From JAAXHB01 sp965221635 (lineage in GTDB: Bacteria > Actinomycetota > Acidimicrobiia > Acidimicrobiales > Aldehydirespiratoraceae), in the NCBI GenBank assembly GCA_965221635.1, contig OZ244902.1, positions 2,852,001 to 2,916,000 on the forward strand: a stretch of 64,000 nucleotides of DNA. Direction: 5' to 3'. Below, one piece after another: positions 32,648 through 40,446 of the stretch. Under the pieces are notes generated by a model that had not been told where the DNA came from, made no database searches, and was given only the letters and a program-made list of their open reading frames with translations. The first letter of the stretch is position 1, and every line of letters starts with the position of its first letter. A program made the position numbers and the translations under genes.

Positions 32648-34605
32648 CCGACTTGTTGAGGTTCATCACCTGCGGCTCCACCGATGACGGCAAGTCCACG
32701 CTGATCGGACGGTTGCTGCACGACTCGGGCGCTTTGGCCTCCGACGAGCACCAACGGGTGCTAAAGGACTCCGCCACGGTCGGTCACGCCGGGCAGATGG
32801 TGGACTTGGCGCTGCTGGCCGACGGCTTGGAGGCCGAGCGTGAGCAGGGCATCACCATCGACGTGGCGTACCGCTACTTCTCCACGCCGCGGCGCAGCTT
32901 CGTGATGGCCGACACCCCCGGCCATGAGCAGTACACGCGCAACATGGCAACCGCGGCGTCCAACGCCGAGCTGGCCGTGGTGCTGGTGGACGCCTCGCGT
33001 GGGGTCACCATCCAGACCCGCAGACACCTCGCCATCGTGGCGCTGTTGGGGGTGGGTGCGGTGGTGGTGGCGGTGAACAAGATGGACCTGCCCAACTGGC
33101 GCCAGGACCGATTCCGTTCCCTGGCCGACCAGACAACCGAGCTGGCCGAATCGTTGGGCGTTGCCGAACCGGTGTGTATTCCCATGTCGGCGCTGCGCGG
33201 CGACGGAGTGGTTCACCGAGGCGACAACCTCGACTGGTATCAGGGCCCGTGCCTGCTCGAGCACCTCGAAACGGTCGACACCGCAGCGCCGATGTGGCGA
33301 AACAACACCGCCGCTGCGCTCGGTCTCACCCCCCGGTCGGCGCCGGCGGCCGATGCCCAAGCCGCGATGCGGTTGCCTGTGCAGCTTGTCATCCGCCCAG
33401 ATCACAGCTTCCGCGGTTACGCAGGCACGCTGTGCTCAGGCGAGTTGCGCCGCGGCGACACGATCCGGGTTGAGCCGTCGGGACGCACCACCACCATTGA
33501 GCGGATCGTCACCTTCGGAGGCGACATCGACACCGCGCCGGCCGGGGCGGCGATCACGGTCACCACCAGCGACGAGCTCGACATCGCCCGCGGCGACGTG
33601 CTTGCCGATCCTGCCCATCCGATGCAGCGAGCATTCGAAGCTGAAGCCGTGACGGTGTGGATGAGCCGCCAACACCTGGTGGTGGGACGCGAATACCTGA
33701 TCCAGCTCGCGGGCCGAACCCTGGGATGTCGAGTGGTGGAGGTGGACGGCTGTTTCGAGGTGGGCCGCTATGAGTTCGGGCCTGCCGCCACGATGACCCT
33801 CAACGACATTGCCAAGGTGAGGATTCGCGCCGACGCCGAGATTGCCTTCGACTCGTACTGGCACAACCGTCACACCGGGTCGTTCATCCTGATCGACACC
33901 GAGGACAACTCCACGGTGGCCGCGGGCATGATCATCGGCCCCTCGGGCACACGCTGGGACGCGGTGCCCACCCCGACGCTGGAACGGCGCGCCTCGGCGG
34001 TGAGCCTGGCCGAGCGTTCCGAGCGGTACGCGCAGCAACCGGTGACGGTGCTTTTCACCGGGCTCACCTGCGCGGGCAAGTCCACGCTGGCCACCGCGCT
34101 GGAACGGGCGCTCTTTGACCGGGGTCACGCCACTGTGCGCCTCGACGGCGAGAACGTGCGCCTCGGGATCAGCCGCGACCTGGGCTTCAGCGCGCAGGAT
34201 CGTTCCGAGAACGTGCGCCGGGTGGCGGAGCTGGCCCGTCTGGTGAACTCACAGGGACTCATCGCGGTGGTTGCGCTGGTGGCGCCGAGCACCGCGGCGC
34301 GCCAACGGGCGCGCTGGCTGATCGGCGCGCAGCATTTCGTGGAGGTGTACCTGGATCCGCCGGTGGAGGTGTGCCGCCGCCGCGACACCGCCGGGTTGTA
34401 CGCCGCCGCGGACAGGGGCGAGATCAGCGAGTTCCCCGGCGTGTCCGCGCCGTACGACCCGCCCGGCGACGCCGACCTGGTGCTCGACACCGCCCGTCTC
34501 GATGTGGAGGCGTGCATCACCGCCGTGCTCGGCCTGCTCGAAGAAAGGGCACACGTCCCACCCGTGGACGCCCAGCACGGCCGCCCGGATTCGGCCGAGC
34601 CGTGA
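32644..34605 (+). CDS. cysN: Sulfate adenylyltransferase subunit 1 fused to a divergent APS kinase domain
   Basis: A 653-aa CysN-CysC fusion. The GTPase part drives ATP sulfurylase: G1 'CGSTDDGKST' (10-19), G3 'DTPGHEQYTRN', G4 'NKMDL', then two beta-barrel domains. The C-terminal APS kinase domain (about 465-653) keeps a P-loop (GLTCAGKST, near 473) and 'DGENVRLGISRDLGFSAQDRSENVRR'. However, the conserved Ser and Arg of the 'SPYR' segment are Ala547 and Thr550 (VAPST), and DPKGLY has become DTAGLY. The kinase half may be inactive or regulatory. ATG 32644 is preferred over GTG 32620. Confidence 0.92.
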   Translation: MTDLLRFITCGSTDDGKSTLIGRLLHDSGALASDEHQRVLKDSATVGHAGQMVDLALLADGLEAEREQGITIDVAYRYFSTPRRSFVMADTPGHEQYTRNMATAASNAELAVVLVDASRGVTIQTRRHLAIVALLGVGAVVVAVNKMDLPNWRQDRFRSLADQTTELAESLGVAEPVCIPMSALRGDGVVHRGDNLDWYQGPCLLEHLETVDTAAPMWRNNTAAALGLTPRSAPAADAQAAMRLPVQLVIRPDHSFRGYAGTLCSGELRRGDTIRVEPSGRTTTIERIVTFGGDIDTAPAGAAITVTTSDELDIARGDVLADPAHPMQRAFEAEAVTVWMSRQHLVVGREYLIQLAGRTLGCRVVEVDGCFEVGRYEFGPAATMTLNDIAKVRIRADAEIAFDSYWHNRHTGSFILIDTEDNSTVAAGMIIGPSGTRWDAVPTPTLERRASAVSLAERSERYAQQPVTVLFTGLTCAGKSTLATALERALFDRGHATVRLDGENVRLGISRDLGFSAQDRSENVRRVAELARLVNSQGLIAVVALVAPSTAARQRARWLIGAQHFVEVYLDPPVEVCRRRDTAGLYAAADRGEISEFPGVSAPYDPPGDADLVLDTARLDVEACITAVLGLLEERAHVPPVDAQHGRPDSAEP

Positions 34606-35240
34606 CCACCGCGCAGGCCGGGCAGGCGGCCGGTGCGCAGCCTGCGCCGAAGTCGGCCAACATCGTGCGAGCCCGTGGCAAGGTCGGCCCCGCCGAACGG
34701 GCCGCCCTGCTTTCGCACTCGGCGTTGACGGTGTGGTTCACCGGACTGTCGGGATCGGGAAAGTCCACCCTGGCTTACGAGGCGGAGCGCCGGTTGCTGG
34801 CTGCGGGGGTGCTGGCGTGCGTTCTCGACGGTGACAACCTGCGTTTCGGGTTGTGCTCGGATCTGGGGTTCTCGCCCCAGGACCGCTCCGAGAACATTCG
34901 TCGTGCCGGTGAGGCGGCGGTGTTGCTCGGCGCGGCTGGTGTGGTGGTGCTCGCCGCGTTCGTTTCGCCCTACCGAGCCGACCGGGACCGGGTGCGGGCC
35001 ATGCACCCGCCAGGCGCCTTCGTGGAGGCGTTCGTGGACACGCCGCTGCGGGTGTGCCGGCGCCGTGACCCGAAGGGCTTGTACGCCAAAGCCGACCGTG
35101 GCGAGATCACCGATCTCACCGGTGTCGGCTCGCCTTACGAGGCGCCGCTTGATCCCGAGATTCGCATCGACACGGACGCTTCGGAACCCTCCGAGAGCGC
35201 CGAGTTGATCGTCGCGGAGGTATTGCGCCGCGTCCGCTAG
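34602..35240 (+). CDS. cysC: Adenylylsulfate (APS) kinase, stand-alone
   Basis: Phosphorylates APS to PAPS, 212 aa. All kinase motifs are intact: P-loop GLSGSGKST, 'DGDNLRFGLCSDLGFSPQDRSENIRR', 'FVSPYRADRDRVR' with Ser122 and Arg125, and 'RRRDPKGLYAKADRGEITDLTGVGSPYEAP'. An extra 45-residue N-terminal stretch is present. GTG 34602 overlaps the cysNC stop by four nt (GTGA). It probably supplies the activity that the fused domain has lost. PAPS can serve sulfite production or sulfotransferases; no reductase gene is in the window. Confidence 0.93.
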   Translation: MTTAQAGQAAGAQPAPKSANIVRARGKVGPAERAALLSHSALTVWFTGLSGSGKSTLAYEAERRLLAAGVLACVLDGDNLRFGLCSDLGFSPQDRSENIRRAGEAAVLLGAAGVVVLAAFVSPYRADRDRVRAMHPPGAFVEAFVDTPLRVCRRRDPKGLYAKADRGEITDLTGVGSPYEAPLDPEIRIDTDASEPSESAELIVAEVLRRVR

Positions 35241-35243
35241 CGT
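35238..35243 (+). promoter_or_regulatory. Candidate leaderless -10 box for fbiC
   Basis: TAGCGT lies eight nt before the fbiC ATG and its first three bases are the cysC stop codon. The same hexamer and spacing precede pyruvate kinase. fbiC has no Shine-Dalgarno sequence. Confidence 0.4.
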
Positions 35244-35251
35244 GACCTTCG

Positions 35252-37801
35252 ATGACCCTGGACGCACCCAGAGGCGACACTTCCGGCGAAGCGTCCACTC
35301 CCCCACCAGGCGCCGGTTTCGGCCCTGGCACTCCAAGCGTGCATGTGAGCCCACCGGCACGCAAGCCCGTTCGGGACGGTTCGCACCAACCCGGCGAAGC
35401 CCCGAGTGCGGAGTTGGCGGAGTTGATGGCCGAGGCCCGCGCGGTGCGCGCCGCCTCTGTGGGCGCCACGGTGACCTACTCGCCGAAGGTGTTCATCCCG
35501 CTCACGAAGCTGTGCCGCGACCGCTGCGGATACTGCACCTTCGCGCAGCCACCGGCCCGCCTGGAGTCGCCTTACATGAGCCCCGACGAGGTGCTCGACG
35601 TGGCCCGGGCCGGAGCCCGGGCGGGCTGCCACGAGGCCCTGTTCACCTTGGGCGAGCGGCCCGAGCTGCGCTACAGGGCGGCCCGGCAGTGGCTCGACCG
35701 CCACGGCTACACCGACACCGTGGCCTACGTGGTCGCCATGGCGCAGTTGGTGCTTGACGAAACCGGACTGTTGCCCCATGCCAACACCGGCGCCATGAAC
35801 GCCCGCGAGCTGGCCGCGCTGCGAAAGGTGGCGCCCTCACAGGGAATGATGATCGAATCGCTGGCCGAGGGCCTCGCCGCGCACCGCGGGGCGCCCGACA
35901 AGGCCCCGGCGCGTCGCCTGGCCACCCTGGAGGCAGCAGGCGAACTGCGCATTCCCTACACCACCGGCATCCTCGTGGGAATCGGCGAAACCCGCTCGGA
36001 ACGCATCGACGCCCTCGAGGCCATCGCTGCCTCGCATCGCCGCCACGGCCACGTGCAGGAGGTGATCGTTCAGAACTTCCTGCCCAAGCCGGGCACTGCC
36101 ATGGCGAACCACCCGGAGTGTGACCGTGACGCCCATCTTGAGGCCATCGCTCTGGCGCGGCTGATCCTTCCCCCCGATGTTCACATCCAGGCCCCTCCGA
36201 ACCTCTCAACCGACTTCGGCGACCTGCTGGAGGCGGGCATCGACGACTGGGGTGGCGTTTCGCCGGTGACCGCCGATCACGTGAACCCCGAACGTCCGTG
36301 GCCGCACCTGCGGCGCCTGCGCGAGGTGACCGAAGCGGCAGGACTCGCCCTGGCGCCCCGGCTCACAGCGCACCCGTCCTACGTGATCAACGCCGAGCGT
36401 TGGATCGACCCTGCGCTGCACTTCGCGGTGACCGACCGAAGCGACGCCTCGGGTTTCGCCCGTGACGATCCCGGATCGGTGTTTCCCGAGCGCACCATGG
36501 CACGCGCCCACGCCGGCGACGGCGCCGACGTTGAACTGGTCGGTGAGGTGTCCACCCAGTGGTACTCGGGCGCAGGCACCGACCCGATTGAGTTGATTCC
36601 AGGCCACGGCCACGCGTCGGGAGCGGTGGCCGAGGTGCTACAGGGAGTCACAAGCGGATCCCAGGTGGGTTTCGACGAGCTGGTCACGTTGTTCGCGGCG
36701 AGGGGCCCCGAAGTGGTCGCCGTGGCCGAGGTGGCCGACGACCTTCGCCGCCAAGCCGTTGGTGACGTGGTGACCTGGGTGGCGAACCGCAACATCAACT
36801 ACACCAACGTTTGCACGTTCAAATGCAAGTTCTGCGGGTTCTCCAAGGGTCCGCTGTCGTTGAACCTGCGAGGCAAGCCGTACCTGTTGACCCTCGACGA
36901 GATCGCCGAACGATCCGCGGAGGCAGCCGCGCTCGGCGCCACCGAGGTGTGCCTGCAAGGCGGCATTCACCCCTCATTCGACGGCGACTACTACATCAGC
37001 GTGGCCCGAGCGGTTCACGAGGCGGTGCCCGAAATGCACATTCACGGGTTCACTGCGCTTGAGGTGACCGAAGGCGCCCGCCGCAACGACGAACCCCTCG
37101 AGGACTACCTGCGCCGGTTGCACGCCGCGGGGCAGCGATCGCTGCCGGGCACAGCCGCGGAGATTCTCGACGACGGTGTGCGCGCCGTGCTGTGCCCCGA
37201 CAAGATCACCACCGAACAGTGGCTGGAATGTCACCGTGTGGCTCACCGGGTGGGGCTCAAGTCGAACGTCACGATCATGTTCGGATCGATCGAACGCCCC
37301 GAGCACTGGGCGAGACACTTGCTGCGCACCAGGGCGCTGCAAGCCGAAACGGGAGGCTTCACCGAGTTCGTCGGGTTGCCTTTCGTACACATGGCGTCGC
37401 CGATCTACCTGCAGCGGCGCAGCCGTCGGGGGCCGACCTTCCGTGAGACGCTGCTGATGCACGCCGTGGCCCGCATCGCCTACCACGGGCTGATCCCCAA
37501 CATTCAGGGGTCGTGGGTGAAGCTCGGGTTCGGTTCGATCTCTCAGCTGCTTCAGGCGGGGGCCAACGACCTGGGCGGCACCCTCATGGACGAGAACATC
37601 TCACGCGCCGCGGGCGCAGAGCACGGCCAGGGAGTGACCGCCGCGGACTTTGAGCGGATCGTGACTCCGCTGCGACGCGAGCTGGTGCAGCGCACCACCA
37701 CCTACCAAAGGGTGGATCCGGACGCCGGGCCGCTTCGTGTCGCAGCCGAGTTCGACGGGGCCTCACGGCGTCGTGTGCTGGTGAACGTGTCGGCGCGCTG
37801 A
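35252..37801 (+). CDS. fbiC: FO synthase FbiC (fused CofG/CofH)
   Basis: Makes the deazaflavin chromophore FO of coenzyme F420 from tyrosine and a flavin precursor. It has 849 aa with two radical-SAM halves: the CofG half with 'LCRDRCGYCTF' (Cys-x3-Cys-x2-Cys near residue 90) and the CofH half with 'VCTFKCKFCGFS' near 525. The actinobacterial fused form is usually about 850 aa, so it is complete. The first 50 residues are disordered. No other F420 gene (fbiA, fbiB, fbiD) is nearby. The start is ATG 35252, 11 nt after cysC. Confidence 0.96.
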   Translation: MTLDAPRGDTSGEASTPPPGAGFGPGTPSVHVSPPARKPVRDGSHQPGEAPSAELAELMAEARAVRAASVGATVTYSPKVFIPLTKLCRDRCGYCTFAQPPARLESPYMSPDEVLDVARAGARAGCHEALFTLGERPELRYRAARQWLDRHGYTDTVAYVVAMAQLVLDETGLLPHANTGAMNARELAALRKVAPSQGMMIESLAEGLAAHRGAPDKAPARRLATLEAAGELRIPYTTGILVGIGETRSERIDALEAIAASHRRHGHVQEVIVQNFLPKPGTAMANHPECDRDAHLEAIALARLILPPDVHIQAPPNLSTDFGDLLEAGIDDWGGVSPVTADHVNPERPWPHLRRLREVTEAAGLALAPRLTAHPSYVINAERWIDPALHFAVTDRSDASGFARDDPGSVFPERTMARAHAGDGADVELVGEVSTQWYSGAGTDPIELIPGHGHASGAVAEVLQGVTSGSQVGFDELVTLFAARGPEVVAVAEVADDLRRQAVGDVVTWVANRNINYTNVCTFKCKFCGFSKGPLSLNLRGKPYLLTLDEIAERSAEAAALGATEVCLQGGIHPSFDGDYYISVARAVHEAVPEMHIHGFTALEVTEGARRNDEPLEDYLRRLHAAGQRSLPGTAAEILDDGVRAVLCPDKITTEQWLECHRVAHRVGLKSNVTIMFGSIERPEHWARHLLRTRALQAETGGFTEFVGLPFVHMASPIYLQRRSRRGPTFRETLLMHAVARIAYHGLIPNIQGSWVKLGFGSISQLLQAGANDLGGTLMDENISRAAGAEHGQGVTAADFERIVTPLRRELVQRTTTYQRVDPDAGPLRVAAEFDGASRRRVLVNVSAR

Positions 37802-37875
37802 GCGGCAAGCAGCAGACGCGTTCGACGATCACCCGGCACGGTTCTGTTGTCTCGCTGCGCGCTGTCGGGGCGTGC

Positions 37876-38082
37876 TCACCGGTGTTCGGAGGTGTCGATG
37901 TCGCGCAGCAGCATCGCGGCCTTGGACACCGACCTGCGCGCCCGGGCCAGGCGCCGGTCTGTTTCGGAGGCTTTGGTGGCGCCCGCCTCAACCTCGGACC
38001 GCAGCCGATCCAAAGCAAGGTCTTCCAATTCCTCCGCAATCGAATCGAGACGCTGCGAAATATCATGAAGCTTGTCGGACAT
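37876..38082 (-). CDS. Small coiled-coil protein, hypothetical
   Basis: A 68-aa charged helical protein ('MSDKLHDISQRLDSIAEELEDLALDRLRSE', then 'SETDRRLARARRSVSKAAMLLRDID'). No membrane segment or cysteine is present. ATG 38082 has no ribosome site but TAGTCT stands seven nt upstream, so a leaderless mRNA is likely. It converges on fbiC and is divergent from clc. Short proteins of this composition occur in many actinobacteria. The role is unknown. Confidence 0.7.
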   Translation of the reverse strand: MSDKLHDISQRLDSIAEELEDLALDRLRSEVEAGATKASETDRRLARARRSVSKAAMLLRDIDTSEHR

Positions 38083-38089
38083 GTATGAC

Positions 38090-38095
38090 AGACTA
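38090..38095 (-). promoter_or_regulatory. Candidate leaderless -10 box (TAGTCT)
   Basis: TAGTCT followed by seven nt and ATG 38082 on the minus strand. The identical hexamer and spacing precede the DUF3151 gene at 43367. Confidence 0.45.
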
Positions 38096-38101
38096 GTTGT
38101 G

Positions 38102-38230
38102 ATGCCCGCGCTTGCGGCGGCCCCGCTGGGGATGGCCGTTCTTGCGCAGGCCCCGATTGCGGTCGCCGCGCCTGTGCAGGCCGAGTCTGTGCCGGCCGCG
38201 CTTGTGGAGACTGGGGTGCCGGCGCTGTGA
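38102..38230 (+). CDS. 42-aa leader ORF built of decapeptide repeats, coupled to clc
   Basis: The frame ATG 38102 to TGA 38228-38230 overlaps the clc GTG start as GTGA. It is made of degenerate 30-nt units, so the peptide is Ala/Val/Pro-rich with 10-residue periodicity (LGMAVLAQAP, IAVAAPVQAE, SVPAALVETG). It could be a real leader peptide, or a decayed tandem array that happens to be open. The clc start has no Shine-Dalgarno sequence, which favours coupling. Confidence 0.4.
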   Translation: MPALAAAPLGMAVLAQAPIAVAAPVQAESVPAALVETGVPAL

Positions 38231-39915
38231 AACCTGCCCGGCGGATGTCCCGACTGGGTGAGACCCTGCGCGTGGCTCGCAACCCGCGCCTGTTGACGGC
38301 GTCCGCTCTGATCGGGGTGGTGGTGGCGCTGATAGTGGCGGCGTTCGAGTCGCTCGCGTTGGTGGTGCTGTTCGAGCGGCTGTTGCACCAGCCGTTGTGG
38401 GTGCTGATCACCGCGCCCGCGGTGGGGCTGTTCGCGGCCAGGGCGCTGCTGTTCCTCGGCGGGCGGGGCACCACCGTGGCCACCTCCGACGAGTACATCC
38501 GTGCCTTCCACGAACGCCATCCGCGCATTCGCATTCGCGAAATGCCGGCCAAGATCATGGCCGGGGTGGCCACTATCGGCGGTGGCGGCGCCCTCGGTCT
38601 GGAGGGCCTGTCCATTTACGCCGGGTCTTCGCTGTCGCTGTTCGCCCACCGTCACGCAGGCCGTTTCTTCCGGCGCGACGAGGCACGCATCCTGCTCACC
38701 GCGGGCGCCGCCGCGGGTGTTTCGGCAATCTTCAAGACACCCGCCACCGGAGTGATCTTCGCGCTGGAGGCCCCCTACCAGGAAGACGTGATCCCTCAGG
38801 CGCTGGTGCCGTCGTTGATCGCCTCCGCGGCGAGCTACACCACCTTTGTGACGCTGCTGGGCCCCGAGCCGGTGGTGCCGATCTTCGGCGAGGGGCTCGG
38901 ACTCGGAAACCTCGACGCCGAGGACTTGCTGGGGGCGCTGGTGCTGGGCGTGATGGCCGGTGTGGCGGGCCGCGCCTTTGCGTGGCTCACCCGCAAGGTG
39001 AAAGCCGCGGCCGCAACCATGGCATGGGTCAAGCGGGCCGCGGTGGCGTCGCTGTTGCTGGCCGGTCTGGTGGTGGTGTCGGATCAGCTTTTCGGTGAGG
39101 CGTTGAGCCTCGGCCCCGGCGCACGGGCCATGGACTGGGTGATACAGCAGGACGCGCTGGGGTTGATCGCCTTGCTGTTCGCGGTGCGTGTGGCGGCCAC
39201 CCTGGCAACCACCTACGGCGGCGGTGTGGGCGGCCTGTTCATTCCGTTGAGCACCCTTGGCGTGGTGGTGGGACAGTTCGTTGGGGTGGGCATCAACGCC
39301 GACAACCTGGCGCTGTACCCGGTTCTGGGCCTGGCCGCTTTTTTGGGCGCGGGTTATCGCACGCCCATAGCCGCGGTGATGTTCGTGGCCGAATCCACCC
39401 GGGGCGGGGGCGCTTTCGTGGTTCCGGCACTGATCGCCGCGGCTGTGAGCCAGGTTGTGTCGGGCCCGTCGTCGGTGGCCGCTCACCAGCGTGGCCGCCG
39501 CCTCGGCTACCTAGAGAGCAGGTTCATGCTGCCGCTGAGTTCGATCATCAACGCGGACGTGTTCACCGTGCCACCCGATGCCACCGTGTCAGAGTTCGTT
39601 TACGTTCACGTGCTGGGACGGCGCGAGCGTGTGGTTCCGGTGGTGTCGGGCCACACCTACCTGGGCATGGCCCGTCTGGCCGACCTGTCCTCGGTTGAGC
39701 GCGACGACTGGGAGACCACCACCCTGGACTCGCTGATGGCCACCGACCTGCCGGTTGCGCGGCCTTCGTGGACGCTGCGCGACGCGGTGGTGGCCATGGA
39801 GAACGCCGATGTGGACGTGCTCGCAGTTGCGGACAACGCAGGCAACTTCATCGGCATCGTCACCGAGGACGACGTGGTGCGATTCGGCGAGATCCTCGAC
39901 GAAACCGAAAGCTGA
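38227..39915 (+). CDS. CLC-family chloride channel/antiporter with C-terminal CBS pair
   Basis: A 562-aa membrane protein. The CLC core has 'GGGGALGLEGLSIYAG' with the gating glutamate at Glu126, and the later 'TTYGGGVGGLFIPLSTLGVVVGQFVG' selectivity segment. Two CBS domains follow (about 445-555, 'VFTVPPDATVSEFVYV' and 'DLPVARPSWTLRDAVVAMENADVDVLAVADNAGNFIGIVTEDDV'), likely binding adenine nucleotides. The gating Glu suggests a proton-coupled antiporter, but the second (proton) glutamate is not identifiable to me. GTG 38227 is set by the overlap with the leader ORF. Confidence 0.9.
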   Translation: MKPARRMSRLGETLRVARNPRLLTASALIGVVVALIVAAFESLALVVLFERLLHQPLWVLITAPAVGLFAARALLFLGGRGTTVATSDEYIRAFHERHPRIRIREMPAKIMAGVATIGGGGALGLEGLSIYAGSSLSLFAHRHAGRFFRRDEARILLTAGAAAGVSAIFKTPATGVIFALEAPYQEDVIPQALVPSLIASAASYTTFVTLLGPEPVVPIFGEGLGLGNLDAEDLLGALVLGVMAGVAGRAFAWLTRKVKAAAATMAWVKRAAVASLLLAGLVVVSDQLFGEALSLGPGARAMDWVIQQDALGLIALLFAVRVAATLATTYGGGVGGLFIPLSTLGVVVGQFVGVGINADNLALYPVLGLAAFLGAGYRTPIAAVMFVAESTRGGGAFVVPALIAAAVSQVVSGPSSVAAHQRGRRLGYLESRFMLPLSSIINADVFTVPPDATVSEFVYVHVLGRRERVVPVVSGHTYLGMARLADLSSVERDDWETTTLDSLMATDLPVARPSWTLRDAVVAMENADVDVLAVADNAGNFIGIVTEDDVVRFGEILDETES

Positions 39916-39938
39916 CACGCAGCAGGCGGTCGAGGCGA

Positions 39939-40075
39939 ATCCGGCTACTGGACTGATCCGGCTACTGGACTCCCCCGGCTACTGGACTGACCCGGTTACT
40001 GGAATCCCCCGGTTACTGGGCTGACCCGGATTCTGGGCTGACCCGGGATTCTGGGCTGACCGGTTACTGGTCCGG
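39939..40075. repeat. About eight tandem 17-nt repeats (ACCCGGCTACTGGACTG)
   Basis: Seven clear units from 39939 to 40058 (one has 18 nt), drifting from CTACTGGACTG to ATTCTGGGCTG, and a partial eighth. They fill the space between the convergent clc gene and the small gene at 40064. The stop codon of the latter (40066-40064) lies in the last unit. Confidence 0.88.
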
Positions 40076-40276
40076 GTCGCCTTTGTGGGCGAACCTCTCC
40101 TCGCCGCTGAGCCCGCTCTCGTCGGCGAACTCCTCGGCCCAGGCGGCGTGTTCAGGCTTCACGTAATCGTCGTCCTCGGGTTCGTTGAACGAGTCGATCA
40201 GGTCTTGGAGGTTGTCTTCATAGGAGCGCTTGAACTTGCGGGCTTCCTCGTACCTCCGGTGCCGGCCCTTTTTCAT
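40064..40276 (-). CDS. Small conserved hypothetical protein
   Basis: A 70-aa soluble protein with a basic start (MKKGRHRRYEEARKFKRSYED) and an acidic middle (NEPEDDDYVKPEHAAWAEEFADE). It has the look of a nucleic-acid- or ribosome-associated protein, but that is only composition. GGAG lies seven nt before ATG 40276. A TACAAT box 42 nt upstream of the ATG suggests its own promoter. Its last codons come from the tandem array. Confidence 0.65.
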   Translation of the reverse strand: MKKGRHRRYEEARKFKRSYEDNLQDLIDSFNEPEDDDYVKPEHAAWAEEFADESGLSGEERFAHKGDPDQ

Positions 40277-40317
40277 GGCGAAACTCCGATTTCACGATTT
40301 GGCAAGGCAGACCCAAG

Positions 40318-40323
40318 ATTGTA
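40318..40323 (-). promoter_or_regulatory. Candidate -10 box TACAAT
   Basis: TACAAT on the minus strand, 41 nt before ATG 40276, within the 170-bp gap after the RNase D gene. The -35 region is poor. Nothing else is recognised in this gap. Confidence 0.4.
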
Positions 40324-40446
40324 CCGCGGCGGTGGCGACAGGCACCCGAAGCACCGCCCGGATTCGTTCACCCCTCGGCGCTGTTCGCACACCGAAGCGG
40401 CCCGGACAGGTGCTGTTGAGGGCCTGTTGAGGGCCCGGCGGGAGGT

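Noticed and set aside
37876..39486. A 536-codon minus-strand frame across clc
   Set aside because: Only its last 68 codons look like a gene (37876-38082, with its own promoter box). The rest is antisense to clc.
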